Shown: piece by piece, positions 1-8,508 of the stretch | Layout of the letters: every line of letters starts with the position of its first letter | Numbering within the stretch: the first letter of the stretch is position 1 | Origin: an uncultured bacterium | GTDB lineage: Bacteria; Hydrogenedentota; Hydrogenedentia; Hydrogenedentales; JAEUWI01 | Direction of reading: 5' to 3' | Assembly: GCA_937895305.1 (NCBI GenBank) | Contig: CALAXS010000134.1 | Coordinates: forward strand, 1 to 16,695 | Length of the DNA stretch: 16,695 bases | Notes under the pieces: model-generated | The model's input: the letters and a program-made list of their open reading frames with translations, nothing else | Databases searched by the model: none | Told to the model about the DNA's origin: nothing | Position numbers and translations under genes: made by a program

Positions 1-783
1 CCCCCCGAAGCCATCGCTAAAAACCTCATCATGCTCTTTATGGTTGTCATCATCCTCCGTGGTAAAGAACTCAAAGTCGCCATGCCCAATAGCAGTGGTG
101 GAGAGGCTGCCAAGCTCCTTCTCGCACTCCTCCTCGCCGGGGCCGCCTTCGCCTACACCTATCCACAAGTCTTCCAGCATACGCCACAACAGCAATCCAC
201 AACAGTCCAGGATGAAAGCACACAGCCCACCGGGAAATTTGCAACTATCCAGTTTGAGGCCGAAACAGGCGAACCCTTTGACCTCAGTCAGGGTGAGTAC
301 ATCGTTGCCATGCTCAGCATGACCTGTGACCATTGCATGGCCACCGTCCCCACCTTAACCGAATACACCCTAAACCCCGACCTCCCCAGACTGGTTGCAC
401 TCTGCCTGGAACCCGCCCCGGGTGATTTCGATAATTTCAAAGCCATGACCCAGGCTGAATTCCCCATGCACAATATGGGCGACAGCATCATCACCTTTGG
501 CGAATTTATCGGTAGTGCCCCCCCCAGAATCAGTCTTGTACGGGATGGCCACGAGCTACACTTCTGGGATGACGAAGCCCCAAGCCAGGAAGAACTGCTG
601 GAAGTGGTGGCTTCTGCGTCAACACCCGCTACACCTTCTGACGATGATAATCCAGTACCAACGCCCGTCACGTTAGCCCCGGAAAAGGTTTGCAAAGGGG
701 TATATACCTTGCTTATGGAAATGCTTAGTCCGCCCGACGACCCTGTGGCGGAACAGGAATACCCGGCCCACACGATCGAATAG
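1..783 (+). CDS. Membrane protein with C-terminal thioredoxin-like domain (5' partial; DoxX/MauE-type fusion suspected)
   Basis: The frame is open from base 1, so the gene probably begins upstream; the first ATG in view (31) lies inside a hydrophobic stretch and is a poor start. Visible residues show the end of one membrane segment (LIMLFMVVIIL), a short loop, and a second segment (about 38-53, AAKLLLALLLAGAAFAY). A linker leads to a thioredoxin-like domain with CxxC motif CDHC (bases 328-339) and a later PPR-I-S-L-V segment in the cis-proline position. After about residue 215 the tail is rich in Pro, Thr, Asp and Glu. DoxX or MauE membrane domains fused to TlpA-like domains are known as thiol redox modules, and I infer such a role here. 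The membrane part is mostly outside the window, so the family is uncertain. The stop lies five bases before the -35 of the next promoter. Confidence 0.6.
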   Translation, partial: PPEAIAKNLIMLFMVVIILRGKELKVAMPNSSGGEAAKLLLALLLAGAAFAYTYPQVFQHTPQQQSTTVQDESTQPTGKFATIQFEAETGEPFDLSQGEYIVAMLSMTCDHCMATVPTLTEYTLNPDLPRLVALCLEPAPGDFDNFKAMTQAEFPMHNMGDSIITFGEFIGSAPPRISLVRDGHELHFWDDEAPSQEELLEVVASASTPATPSDDDNPVPTPVTLAPEKVCKGVYTLLMEMLSPPDDPVAEQEYPAHTIE

Positions 784-788
784 TCACT

Positions 789-817
789 TTGACAGCTTGC
801 TGGTGATCTGCTATGAT
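789..817 (+). promoter_or_regulatory. Near-consensus sigma70 promoter of the ABC operon
   Basis: A perfect -35 TTGACA (789-794) is separated by exactly 17 bases from the -10 TATGAT (812-817), a 5/6 match. Transcription would start near 824, leaving about 170 nt before the GTG start of the ABC ATPase gene. It is the best promoter match in the window and lies just after the preceding stop codon. Confidence 0.8.
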
Positions 818-823
818 CGCTCG

Positions 824-996
824 CCCTGAGCAGATGGCAGAGAAACAAGGTGCATATGTGCCACATCGCCCCCGGTACATGGTTGGCTTAACGGCAACCA
901 AAGTGCTAAGATGAGCGATTCATACACCTTATGTATATGCCGAAATGGAATTGCCCACCGCTATTCCTGCTGCATACAAAAGAAAGGTACCCATTC
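824..996 (+). promoter_or_regulatory. Long 5' leader of the ABC operon with possible hairpins
   Basis: This is the inferred untranslated leader. It contains a 6-bp stem TGGTTG (880-885) / CAACCA (895-900) with a 9-nt loop, and a weaker G-U-containing stem around 849-862. It ends with a ribosome-binding sequence AGAAAGG (981-987). I do not recognise a riboswitch class, and no T-run follows the hairpin, so attenuation is not evident. Confidence 0.35.
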
Positions 997-1941
997 GTGT
1001 CTGTAGTTATAAAAGCTGAAGGCCTCAGCAAGATCTACGAAAGTGCCATGGGTGGACAAGATGTCCACGCACTTACCGATCTGAATCTCGAGGTCCAGAG
1101 TGGCGAAATTCTTGCCTACCTCGGGCCCAACGGTTCAGGTAAAACGACCACCATTAAAATGCTCCTTGGCCTCATCTTCCCCACCAGTGGAAGCATCGAA
1201 ATCCTGGGCAGCAAAAATCCCACTTCCCCCGCAATTAAAAAAGAGATCGGCTACCTCCCCGAAGGGGCCTACTACCCAGACTTCCTCAAAGGCGAAGAGA
1301 TCCTTAAATACTACGGACAACTCTACGGCCTCTCAGGTAAAGACCTCAAAATGCGTATCGACAAGGTTATCGATCAGGTGGGGATGCAACACGCCCGCAA
1401 GAGACTGCTCCGCGGTTACTCAAAAGGTATGCGCCAACGCATCGGTCTGGCCCAGGCACTCATCAGCGATCCCAAGATTCTCATTCTGGACGAGCCCACT
1501 ACCGGTCTCGACCCCATTGCACGTAAAGAAATTCGTGACATCATCCTCAATCTGCGAGAAGAGGGTAAGACCCTCATGATCTCCAGCCACGAACTCCTCG
1601 AGGTGGAACTCATTAGCGACCGCATCAGTATCCTCTTTGAAGGTGTGCAGCAAACCATGGGCACCATCACCGAATTGCTGAACGAACGCGAACTCAGCAT
1701 AGAGATTAAAGCTGTCTCCGACGATGTTCTTAAGGCCCTTGCTGAAAAAGGCCTCAAAGCAGAAGATCAGGTGGGCGAAAGAATTAACCTGCGTGCCAAC
1801 CCGTCCCTTACGACCTACGATGCCATGGAAATCTGCAAAGCATCCAATGTAACTATCATAGGCGTTGCACCACGCCGTGAAACACTTGAAGAACTATTCG
1901 TACGCGTCGTCGGTGGCGCTCTTGAAGCGAAACGGAGTTAA
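997..1941 (+). CDS. ABC transporter ATP-binding protein (ABC-2 type exporter)
   Basis: Nucleotide-binding subunit that would power the permease encoded next to it. All core motifs are present: Walker A GPNGSGKTT (43-51), signature YSKGMRQ (141-147), Walker B ILILDEP with Asp165 and catalytic Glu166, a D-loop, and switch His198 in SSHEL. The signature is the degenerate YSKGM form common in ABC-2/CcmA-like ATPases. The C-terminal hundred or so residues match the accessory region of these exporters. I chose the GTG at 997 because AGAAAGG lies nine bases upstream and the product then opens with the usual strand leading to GLSKIY. The upstream ATG at 931 would add 22 atypical residues. The stop is four bases before the permease ATG, so the two genes are co-transcribed. 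The substrate cannot be told from sequence. Confidence 0.9.
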   Translation: MSVVIKAEGLSKIYESAMGGQDVHALTDLNLEVQSGEILAYLGPNGSGKTTTIKMLLGLIFPTSGSIEILGSKNPTSPAIKKEIGYLPEGAYYPDFLKGEEILKYYGQLYGLSGKDLKMRIDKVIDQVGMQHARKRLLRGYSKGMRQRIGLAQALISDPKILILDEPTTGLDPIARKEIRDIILNLREEGKTLMISSHELLEVELISDRISILFEGVQQTMGTITELLNERELSIEIKAVSDDVLKALAEKGLKAEDQVGERINLRANPSLTTYDAMEICKASNVTIIGVAPRRETLEELFVRVVGGALEAKRS

Positions 1942-1945
1942 GATC

Positions 1946-2785
1946 ATGTCAGGAGTAAATGCATTTCGTGGGCCGTGGACTATTGCGGTATACACCTGGC
2001 GAGAAGGGCTTCGCAAGAAGACCCTCATCGGATTCCTTATCCTCAGCCTCCTCGTAATTTTCGGATCCAACTTCATGGGTTCCTTCCTCAATCAATCCAC
2101 TGTCGGTAGTGAAGAACTGGATGTCAACCTCAAACTCGTAAAAGACATCTGCGTTTCCACCATCTCCATCTTCGGTGTACTCATCACCATTTTCATATCC
2201 GCAGCCGCTGTGCCCAACGAAACTGAAAACAAAGTAATTTACTCCATACTCTCCAAACCCATCAGCCGGCTCCAATACCTCCTTGGTAAATTTATTGGTA
2301 TTCAGTTCATTGTGATTATCAATCTCGCACTCATGGGCCTCCTCTTCTTTATGGCACTATGGTTTCAACAAGGCACCCTGCCCACACTCCTCCTGTGGTC
2401 CATTCTGCTCACCTACTTCGAATTCCTTATCGTTTCCGCATTCACTTTTGCCATCTCCTGCGCAGCTACCTCATCCGTACTGCCCACTATCGGCGGATTC
2501 TTCATCTACCTCACGGGCAACCTCACCGAATACCTCAATGACGTGAAGATCCGCTCCGGCGAATCCGAAGAATTTCTCGACGTAATCATTGGCCAGACTG
2601 CCAGCGTCCTTTCTTCTATTCTGCCCAATCTCCAGAACTTCAGTCTTAAGCAAGACATACTGAACCTCCAACTGAACGATCCACCGTCAGATATGCAATT
2701 TACCCGCCTCCTCATATACGGAGTTACCTACGCCGTCTCTGGATTCATTATTGCAGTGTGGGTTTTCCGTCGCAGGGAGCTCTAG
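1946..2785 (+). CDS. ABC-2 type transporter permease
   Basis: A 279-residue integral membrane protein, the transmembrane partner of the preceding ATPase. Hydrophobic segments lie near residues 22-42 (after WREGLRKKT), 70-92, 110-140 (perhaps two), 145-190 (two) and 253-272, about six in all, as expected of an ABC-2 permease. The N-terminal amphipathic stretch TIAVYTWREGLRKK before the first helix is typical of the NosY/GldF-like group. The ATG at 1946 has GGAG (1934-1937) eight bases upstream; an in-frame start at 1865 would run deep into the ATPase gene and has no support. The protein ends in FRRREL, a common positively charged cytoplasmic end. The TPR protein gene follows after six bases. 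Export or envelope remodelling is inferred only. Confidence 0.85.
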   Translation: MSGVNAFRGPWTIAVYTWREGLRKKTLIGFLILSLLVIFGSNFMGSFLNQSTVGSEELDVNLKLVKDICVSTISIFGVLITIFISAAAVPNETENKVIYSILSKPISRLQYLLGKFIGIQFIVIINLALMGLLFFMALWFQQGTLPTLLLWSILLTYFEFLIVSAFTFAISCAATSSVLPTIGGFFIYLTGNLTEYLNDVKIRSGESEEFLDVIIGQTASVLSSILPNLQNFSLKQDILNLQLNDPPSDMQFTRLLIYGVTYAVSGFIIAVWVFRRREL

Positions 2786-2791
2786 GCCACC

Positions 2792-4264
2792 ATGAAAAAA
2801 ATGCCAAACATAACGCTCGGCATCCTTCTTGTCATTACGCTGGCCCTGGGCTCATTTATTGGGAACAACCTGCAACACCTGCGAGAATCAGAAGCTTTCT
2901 ACCGTTGGCTCTATTCCGCTGGCACAAATGCCCGCTTATTCGAGAGCACAAGTGCCAGTAATCAATACGACGATGCCAATCTTTATAAAGCCTTTGGTGC
3001 CGTTGCGGCAGACCAACTCCAAAACGTTGACTGGGACAAAGTTGAAGGTCTTGCAGGTCCGGACGCTTTTGCCAGTTTTGGCACAACCCCGCTGGCTGAA
3101 TTAACCCCGGAGCAACAGGTCACCATCCTCACCGATATTCCTGAAATGGACGCGCTACTCTGGGACATCGCCCGGGGACCAGGTCAGGCCGAAAACCGGA
3201 CCAGCTTCCTCGATGGCGCACGTGAAAGCCGTCTCGAATTTGCGAAAGGGATTAAATACGCTGATGCACAAGCAGGCGGCGTAAACGTCTTTAATCTCTT
3301 CTTTGGGTTCAGGCAAGTCGCTGCGACTCTGCTCTGGATTAAGGTGGATACCCTGTGGCATCAGGGTAATGACCACGCTATGAATCCCCTCATGAAAACC
3401 TGCGTCGTCCTTGATCCGCAATTCGTCGACGCCTATCTTCTCGGCGCATGGCACCTCGCTTTCAACGTAACCGCCAAAATGCCCGCAACACCCCAGCCCA
3501 GCCTCGTATGGAATGAAGACTGGCAGGCCTGCGTCGGCGAAAAAGAAACGCTATATTACGTAGCTGCAGACTTTCTGAAAGACGGCATTCGCAATAATCC
3601 CCGTAACTACAAGCTCTACTTCGATCTCGGGTATGGCATCTACAGCCTCAAGCTTAGCGACTATCCCAACGCTATCCGCTACCTCGAAGAAGCGGTACGC
3701 AAACCCCATGAACGCTGGGTGCCCCGAATGCTCTACAACAGCTACGAAGCCAATGATGATTATGCCAAAGCTATTCAAGGCTGGGAAGGCTACATGGCAC
3801 GCTTCCCTGAAGACGCACAATCCGTAATTGATACAGCACCTCGCTCTATCAAACGCAACCGGGCGCGCCACTACACCCAACTGGCCGACGATGCCTATAA
3901 CGCAGCTCAGGCCGCCACTGACCCTGCGACTGAACAGGCCAAGTCCGAAGAAGCCAATACCTATCTCGCACAGGCCACCCAGATTTGGGAAGAAATGGGG
4001 GACGACCCTGTTGCCCTGGCCCAACTCAAGAAGTTTGAAGCACAGGGGATGGCCCGGAATGGCGACTACATGCTTGCCATCACCAAGCTGGACCTTGCAC
4101 GCTGGGACTATCCTGCCGATGCATTCTTTATCGAGGCATCCGATTTAATCATTGACTACAAAATACTCGCCGGAATGCCCCTCTCCATCTCAGAGAAAAA
4201 AGCCCAACTCCGCAATGCAGGCGGCGAAGGCTGTCGTGGAAAACCCGAACCGGAAAGTGCCTGA
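2792..4264 (+). CDS. Membrane-anchored TPR-like protein, third gene of the ABC operon
   Basis: A 490-residue protein of unknown function. An N-terminal hydrophobic helix (about 6-24) follows MKK, with no lipobox Cys, so it is probably a signal anchor with the bulk outside the cytoplasm. Around residues 160-230 lies a conserved-looking block with FFGFRQVAATLLW and LDPQFVDAYLLGAWHLAFN; similar blocks (GFR..A..LLW, then LxP.F...W...AWN.A) occur in TPR proteins beside ABC-2 transporters in planctomycete-like bacteria, from memory. Residues about 265-340 contain TPR-like helical pairs (LGYGIYSLKLSDYPNAIRYL, then AKAIQGWEGYMARFP), and helical, Ala/Glu-rich sequence continues to the end. A ribosome site AGGGAG (2774-2779) overlaps the permease end. 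A terminator follows, so this closes the operon. A scaffold or substrate-handling role for the exporter is inferred. Confidence 0.7.
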   Translation: MKKMPNITLGILLVITLALGSFIGNNLQHLRESEAFYRWLYSAGTNARLFESTSASNQYDDANLYKAFGAVAADQLQNVDWDKVEGLAGPDAFASFGTTPLAELTPEQQVTILTDIPEMDALLWDIARGPGQAENRTSFLDGARESRLEFAKGIKYADAQAGGVNVFNLFFGFRQVAATLLWIKVDTLWHQGNDHAMNPLMKTCVVLDPQFVDAYLLGAWHLAFNVTAKMPATPQPSLVWNEDWQACVGEKETLYYVAADFLKDGIRNNPRNYKLYFDLGYGIYSLKLSDYPNAIRYLEEAVRKPHERWVPRMLYNSYEANDDYAKAIQGWEGYMARFPEDAQSVIDTAPRSIKRNRARHYTQLADDAYNAAQAATDPATEQAKSEEANTYLAQATQIWEEMGDDPVALAQLKKFEAQGMARNGDYMLAITKLDLARWDYPADAFFIEASDLIIDYKILAGMPLSISEKKAQLRNAGGEGCRGKPEPESA

Positions 4265-4300
4265 ATCCAGGGAAAACACCACTGAACGGGTACCAATTTC

Positions 4301-4329
4301 TTGCATCACGCGCCTGTGCAGCGTATCAT
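4301..4329 (+). promoter_or_regulatory. Candidate promoter for yggS, overlapping the terminator stem
   Basis: TTGCAT (4301-4306), 17 bases, then TATCAT (4324-4329), a 5/6 match to the -10. The -35 matches only in its TTG. Transcription would start near 4336, inside the right arm of the palindrome, so the new RNA would not carry the complete terminator. This would give yggS-pheST their own start just after the ABC operon ends. Confidence 0.4.
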
Positions 4330-4348
4330 ACGTTGCACGGGCGTTTTT
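4311..4348 (+). terminator. Intrinsic terminator of the ABC operon
   Basis: A 15-bp stem: left arm 4311-4325 pairs with right arm 4329-4343 across a 3-nt turn, with two G-U wobbles as RNA and no mismatch. The right arm is followed at once by five T residues (4344-4348). It lies 46 bases after the TPR gene stop, the expected form and place for a rho-independent terminator. Confidence 0.85.
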
Positions 4349-4379
4349 ACCTTAATGCGCAGTCTATCGGGTTGGTATT

Positions 4380-5063
4380 TTGACCACGCAACACCACTAT
4401 ATTGAAGACAATCTACGTGCAATTCAGACACGAATTGCCCAGGCCTGTCATCGTGTTGGACGCAAAGAAGATGAAATTAACCTCGTGGCCGTTACAAAAT
4501 TTGTGGATGTCCATGCAGCCCGGTATCTACTCAAGCTGGGGGTGACCCATCTGGGTGAAAACCGGATTGAAGTAGCCCGCGAAAAAATTGAAGTGCTGGG
4601 TTCCGAAGCTACCTGGCACATGATTGGAAATATACAACGTCGTAAAGTACGCAACGTAATTGAACTCTTCCACGCCGTGGACGCTGTCGACCGCCTCTCT
4701 CTCGCAGAAAGTATGGAGCGAAACTGCGTGGAAGCGAATAAAACAATTCCCATACTGCTGGAACTGAATATAGCTGGAGAAGCCGCCAAACACGGCTTTC
4801 AACCCAAAGAACTGGACGGCGCCCTGAAGGCCATCCAACACTACGAACATCTTCAGGTAGATGGTCTCCTGACCATGGCCCCACTGGGTGCAGAGGAAAA
4901 GGAGCTGCGACGTATTTTCCATACCCTGCGCACCCTGGCCGACGAGTACGGACTTAAAACCCGCTCCATGGGCATGACGAACGACTTTGAAATTGCAATC
5001 GAAGAAGGCTCTACACAAGTACGCATAGGACGTGCACTTTATAAAGTGCCTTCTCAAGAATAA
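4380..5063 (+). CDS. yggS: YggS/PROSC-family PLP homeostasis protein
   Basis: Single-domain alanine-racemase-N fold protein that binds pyridoxal 5'-phosphate and keeps free PLP in balance; it is cytosolic and not known to be a catalytic enzyme. The PLP lysine is Lys40 in AVTKF. The family signature near the C terminus is intact: SMGMTNDFEIAIEEGSTQVR then IGRALY, which holds the phosphate. HLGENR and WHMIGNIQRRKV also match. At 227 residues it is of normal length. The start is TTG (4380): an in-frame TAA at 4353 leaves no ATG, and the product then begins at the usual distance from the NL..I..RI helix. No strong ribosome site precedes it. pheS begins 32 bases downstream. Placement with pheST is unusual; yggS more often sits beside proC or division genes. 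Confidence 0.9.
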   Translation: MTTQHHYIEDNLRAIQTRIAQACHRVGRKEDEINLVAVTKFVDVHAARYLLKLGVTHLGENRIEVAREKIEVLGSEATWHMIGNIQRRKVRNVIELFHAVDAVDRLSLAESMERNCVEANKTIPILLELNIAGEAAKHGFQPKELDGALKAIQHYEHLQVDGLLTMAPLGAEEKELRRIFHTLRTLADEYGLKTRSMGMTNDFEIAIEEGSTQVRIGRALYKVPSQE

Positions 5064-5095
5064 CCAGACATCACCTTAAAAAAGGGAAAGCTTAA

Positions 5096-6106
5096 ATGAA
5101 AGCGGAACTAGAAGCACTCCAGGTCGAGGCGCTGGAAGCTATCCAGACTACAGGAGACCTCAACACCCTGGAAGAGCACCGGGTGAACTTCCTCGGTCGT
5201 AAAGGGCGCGTCACCGACATCCTTCGCGGTGTCAGCCAGCTCAGCGTTGAAGAGCGCCCCCTCATGGGGCAAGCGGCCAATGCCGTCAAAGTCGTCATTT
5301 GCGAAGCCCTCGACGCTCGCAAAGCCGAACTCACCGTAGTCGCAGAAGCTGCCCAGGCCGAATCCGAAGCTGTGGACCTCTCCCTACCCGGTCGCACACC
5401 CCGCAAAGGCCACATGCACGTCATCAACCAGGTGACAGACGAAATCCTCCAGATTTTCGGCGACCTCGGCTTCCAGACCGCCACAGGCCCCGACATCGAA
5501 ACCGAATACTACAACTTCGACTGCCTCAACACCCCCAAAGAACACCCCGCACGGGACTCCCACGACACCTTCTTTGTGAAACCCGGCACCGTCCTCCGTA
5601 CCCATACCTCACCCGTGCAGATGCGCGTTATGGAAAAATTCCAGCCCCCGGTCGCTGTGGTTATTCCCGGTCGTGTGTACCGTGTTGATTATGATGCCAC
5701 CCACAGCCCCATGTTCTACCAGTTCGAAGGCCTCCTCGTAGACAAAGGCATTACCTTCGCCGACCTGCGTGGCACCCTCATGCATTTCATACATCGCATG
5801 TTCGGCAAAGACATCGAAGTCCGGTTCCGTCCCCACTTCTTCCCCTTCACCGAACCCTCCGCAGAAGTCGACATCCTCTGGAAAGCCAAAGACCGCCATA
5901 CTGGCGAGATGAAATCACAATGGCTCGAAATCCTCGGTTGCGGCATGGTCCATCCCGAAGTCTTCAAACACGCCGGATACGACTATGAGCAATATAACGG
6001 CTTCGCCTTCGGCATGGGCGTCGACCGTATCGCCATGGTCAAACACGGCATTAACTCCATTCACCACCTCTACGAAAATGACGTACGATTCCTGGAGCAA
6101 TTCTAA
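5096..6106 (+). CDS. pheS: Phenylalanyl-tRNA synthetase alpha subunit
   Basis: Catalytic subunit of the (alpha-beta)2 class II enzyme that charges tRNA-Phe. Residues 1-85 form the helical N-terminal arm that contacts tRNA. The catalytic domain begins near 105 with HVINQV and carries TATGPDIETEYYNFDCLN, motif 2 around RVYRVDYDATHSPMFYQFEG, RPHFFPFTEPSAEVDI and the motif 3 block FAFGMGVDRIAM. The alanine of GFAFGMG matches the residue (Ala294 in E. coli) that shapes the phenylalanine pocket. At 336 residues it is full length (E. coli 327). The ATG has AAAGGGA (5081-5087) at good spacing. pheT starts two bases after the stop, keeping the two subunits in step. Confidence 0.98.
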   Translation: MKAELEALQVEALEAIQTTGDLNTLEEHRVNFLGRKGRVTDILRGVSQLSVEERPLMGQAANAVKVVICEALDARKAELTVVAEAAQAESEAVDLSLPGRTPRKGHMHVINQVTDEILQIFGDLGFQTATGPDIETEYYNFDCLNTPKEHPARDSHDTFFVKPGTVLRTHTSPVQMRVMEKFQPPVAVVIPGRVYRVDYDATHSPMFYQFEGLLVDKGITFADLRGTLMHFIHRMFGKDIEVRFRPHFFPFTEPSAEVDILWKAKDRHTGEMKSQWLEILGCGMVHPEVFKHAGYDYEQYNGFAFGMGVDRIAMVKHGINSIHHLYENDVRFLEQF

Positions 6107-6108
6107 CC

Positions 6109-8508
6109 ATGAAAATATCACTCCACTGGCTTAAAAATTATATTGACCTTGACCTCACTGTCGAGGAACTCGCTCACGAGATGACCATGCTCGGCCTCGA
6201 AATCGAAGCCATCGAACGGCCCGGCGACGAAATCACCGGAGTCTATATCGGCGAGATTCTTGAAATTAATCCACACCCCGATGCTGACAAAATTGTCGTC
6301 TGTAAAACCAACGTAGGTGGCGATGAACCCGTGCAAATCTGTTGCGGTGCCAAAAACATGAAAGTGGGGGACAGGGTACCCACCGCTATCGTCGGCGCGA
6401 CCCTCCCCGGCGGATTCGAGATTGCCCGCCGTAAAATGCGCGGTGTCGAATCCCAGGGTATGATGTGCGCAGCCAGCGAACTCGGGCTGGATGGCGATAG
6501 TGAAGGCCTTCTCATTCTCGACGACACCTACGAAATTGGCGCCGATGCCAAACCCCTCCTCGGTCTCGACGACGTGATCATGGAAATCGAAGTCACCCCC
6601 AACCGGGGCGATTGGGCCAGCATGATCGGCGTGGCCCGTGAACTCGCTGCGCGTTTCAACAAAGCGTTACACATCCCGGATGTGTCCTTCGTAGAATCTG
6701 CACCCGCTATTGATGAAGTGACCTCGGTCACTGTCGAAGACGATGCACGCTGCCCACGTTACATGGGGCGTCTACTCCGTAACGTTAAAGTCGGCCCCTC
6801 CCCGCAATGGCTCTCCAGGTACCTCGTCGCAGCAGGACAACGCCCCATCAATAACATTGTGGACATCACCAACTTCGTGCTCCTTGAAACAGGACACCCC
6901 CTCCACGCTTTCGACTTTGACAAACTCAAGGAGAGTCGTGTCGTTGTTCGTACCGCCACCAAAGGCGAGTCCATGGAAACCCTGGACGGTGAGAAACGCA
7001 CCCTCAAGAAATCCATGCTCGTCATCGCTGACGCTACCACGCCCCAGTGTATTGCAGGGGTCATGGGCGGTACTTTGAGCGAGACCAGTGATGATACGGT
7101 CACCATCTTCCTCGAAAGTGCGGTATTCGACCCCATCTCTGTACGCAAGACCTCACGCGCACTCAAGCTCATCTCCGAATCGTCCCAACGCTTCCAGCGC
7201 GGCGCAGACCCCGAAATGGCCGCTTACGCCCTCGACCGTGCCGCAGCACTCATGCAGGAACTCGCCGGGGCCGAAATCGCCGAAGGTGTCATCGACCATT
7301 ACCCCAGCCCGGTGGAAGCGCGTGTAGTCACCTTGAACTACAGCCGTACGGCCGACCTCCTTGGTGTAGAGATTCCCCACGAAGAACAGGTCAAGCACCT
7401 GGAAAGCCTCGGCTTCATCGTCACCACCCAGGACGAAAACAGCGTCACCGTCTCCGTGCCCCTCCGTAGGAATGACGTGTCTATGGAAGCTGACCTGATC
7501 GAAGAAGTAGGGCGCCTCCACGGTTTCAACAACATTCCCGTCACTATTCCCCATATTGCCGGCACGGAACGCATCTACGCTCCCGTAGAGAATCGCCTCC
7601 GTGCCTTCCGCCGTTTTCTCGTTGGTCTTGGCCTCTACGAAGCCTACTCCTGGACCTTTTCCAATGAAACACTGGTCAAGAATGCTGGCCTCGACGAAGC
7701 CTACCTCAACATGGTCAAACTCGAAAACCCCCTTTCCGAGAAGCAGGCCACCATGCGCTCCAGCCTCATTCCGAACTTACTTGCTTCGGCTGCACACAAC
7801 CTCAACCGCGGCACCGCAGGACTCGCAATCTTCGAACTCGGACCCACCTACCTCGCCGACGAAGAGCAGGAGACCGGGGCTTCCCAGCAAAACAAGCTGG
7901 CCATCGTACTCAGTGGTCCAATAACCACCAAGCACTGGAGCCGTAACCAGCACGAACAGGATATCTTCGACCTGAAAGGCTATGTGGAAGCTATAGCGAA
8001 CTACTTTGACACCGAATTTAAATTTGAAGCCGAAGACTACCCTACCTTCCAGCCGGGCCAAAGTGCCACCATCAAAAAGCGCAAACATACTTTGGGCTTC
8101 TTTGGTAAAGTACGCCAGTCTCTACTTAAAAACTGGGAACTCAATCAGGATGTTTACATCCTCGAAATGGAACTGGATAGCCTGGTAACCCACGCCACAC
8201 CGACCAAAGGCTTCGAGGCCATCCCCGGTTTCCCCGCCGCCAACCGCGACCTTGCTGTTGTGGTCGAGGCCAACGCGCCTGTCAACGAGCTTATCGACAC
8301 CATAAGTCGTTCCGGCGGTAATCTCCTGAAATCCGTGGAAGTCTTCGACATCTATACTGGAAAGCCCATTGAAAGCGGTAAAAAGAGCGTGGCCTTCAAT
8401 TTGATATTCCAGTCAGAAGAGCGTACGCTGACCGAGAAAGACACCCAGAAGTCATTCGATAAAATTCTCAAACAACTGGAAAACAAGCATACAGCTACTC
8501 TGCGATGA
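6109..8508 (+). CDS. pheT: Phenylalanyl-tRNA synthetase beta subunit
   Basis: The large subunit of PheRS, 799 residues (E. coli 795). In order: N-terminal segment opening MKISLHWLKNYID; EMAP/OB-fold tRNA-binding domain about 40-150 (GEILEINPHPDADKI to GMMCAASELGL); B3/B4 editing domain about 210-380, which clears mischarged Tyr-tRNA; B5 domain about 400-470; a catalytic-like domain without activity about 475-690; and the FDX-ACB anticodon-binding domain from about 703 (PGFPAANRDLAVVV) to the end. All domains are present without a frameshift. GGAG (6094-6097) inside the pheS end serves as ribosome site. The stop overlaps the next start as ATGA (8505-8508). Confidence 0.98.
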   Translation: MKISLHWLKNYIDLDLTVEELAHEMTMLGLEIEAIERPGDEITGVYIGEILEINPHPDADKIVVCKTNVGGDEPVQICCGAKNMKVGDRVPTAIVGATLPGGFEIARRKMRGVESQGMMCAASELGLDGDSEGLLILDDTYEIGADAKPLLGLDDVIMEIEVTPNRGDWASMIGVARELAARFNKALHIPDVSFVESAPAIDEVTSVTVEDDARCPRYMGRLLRNVKVGPSPQWLSRYLVAAGQRPINNIVDITNFVLLETGHPLHAFDFDKLKESRVVVRTATKGESMETLDGEKRTLKKSMLVIADATTPQCIAGVMGGTLSETSDDTVTIFLESAVFDPISVRKTSRALKLISESSQRFQRGADPEMAAYALDRAAALMQELAGAEIAEGVIDHYPSPVEARVVTLNYSRTADLLGVEIPHEEQVKHLESLGFIVTTQDENSVTVSVPLRRNDVSMEADLIEEVGRLHGFNNIPVTIPHIAGTERIYAPVENRLRAFRRFLVGLGLYEAYSWTFSNETLVKNAGLDEAYLNMVKLENPLSEKQATMRSSLIPNLLASAAHNLNRGTAGLAIFELGPTYLADEEQETGASQQNKLAIVLSGPITTKHWSRNQHEQDIFDLKGYVEAIANYFDTEFKFEAEDYPTFQPGQSATIKKRKHTLGFFGKVRQSLLKNWELNQDVYILEMELDSLVTHATPTKGFEAIPGFPAANRDLAVVVEANAPVNELIDTISRSGGNLLKSVEVFDIYTGKPIESGKKSVAFNLIFQSEERTLTEKDTQKSFDKILKQLENKHTATLR

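Noticed and set aside
288..866. A 192-codon minus-strand frame opposite the first gene
   Set aside because: It is antisense to the thioredoxin-domain gene and would place the strong TTGACA promoter inside it; its Ser-rich, low-complexity product looks like a shadow.
931..996. The ATG at 931 as start of the ABC ATPase
   Set aside because: The extra 22 residues match no ABC N terminus, and the ribosome site AGAAAGG lies downstream of it, fitting the GTG at 997.
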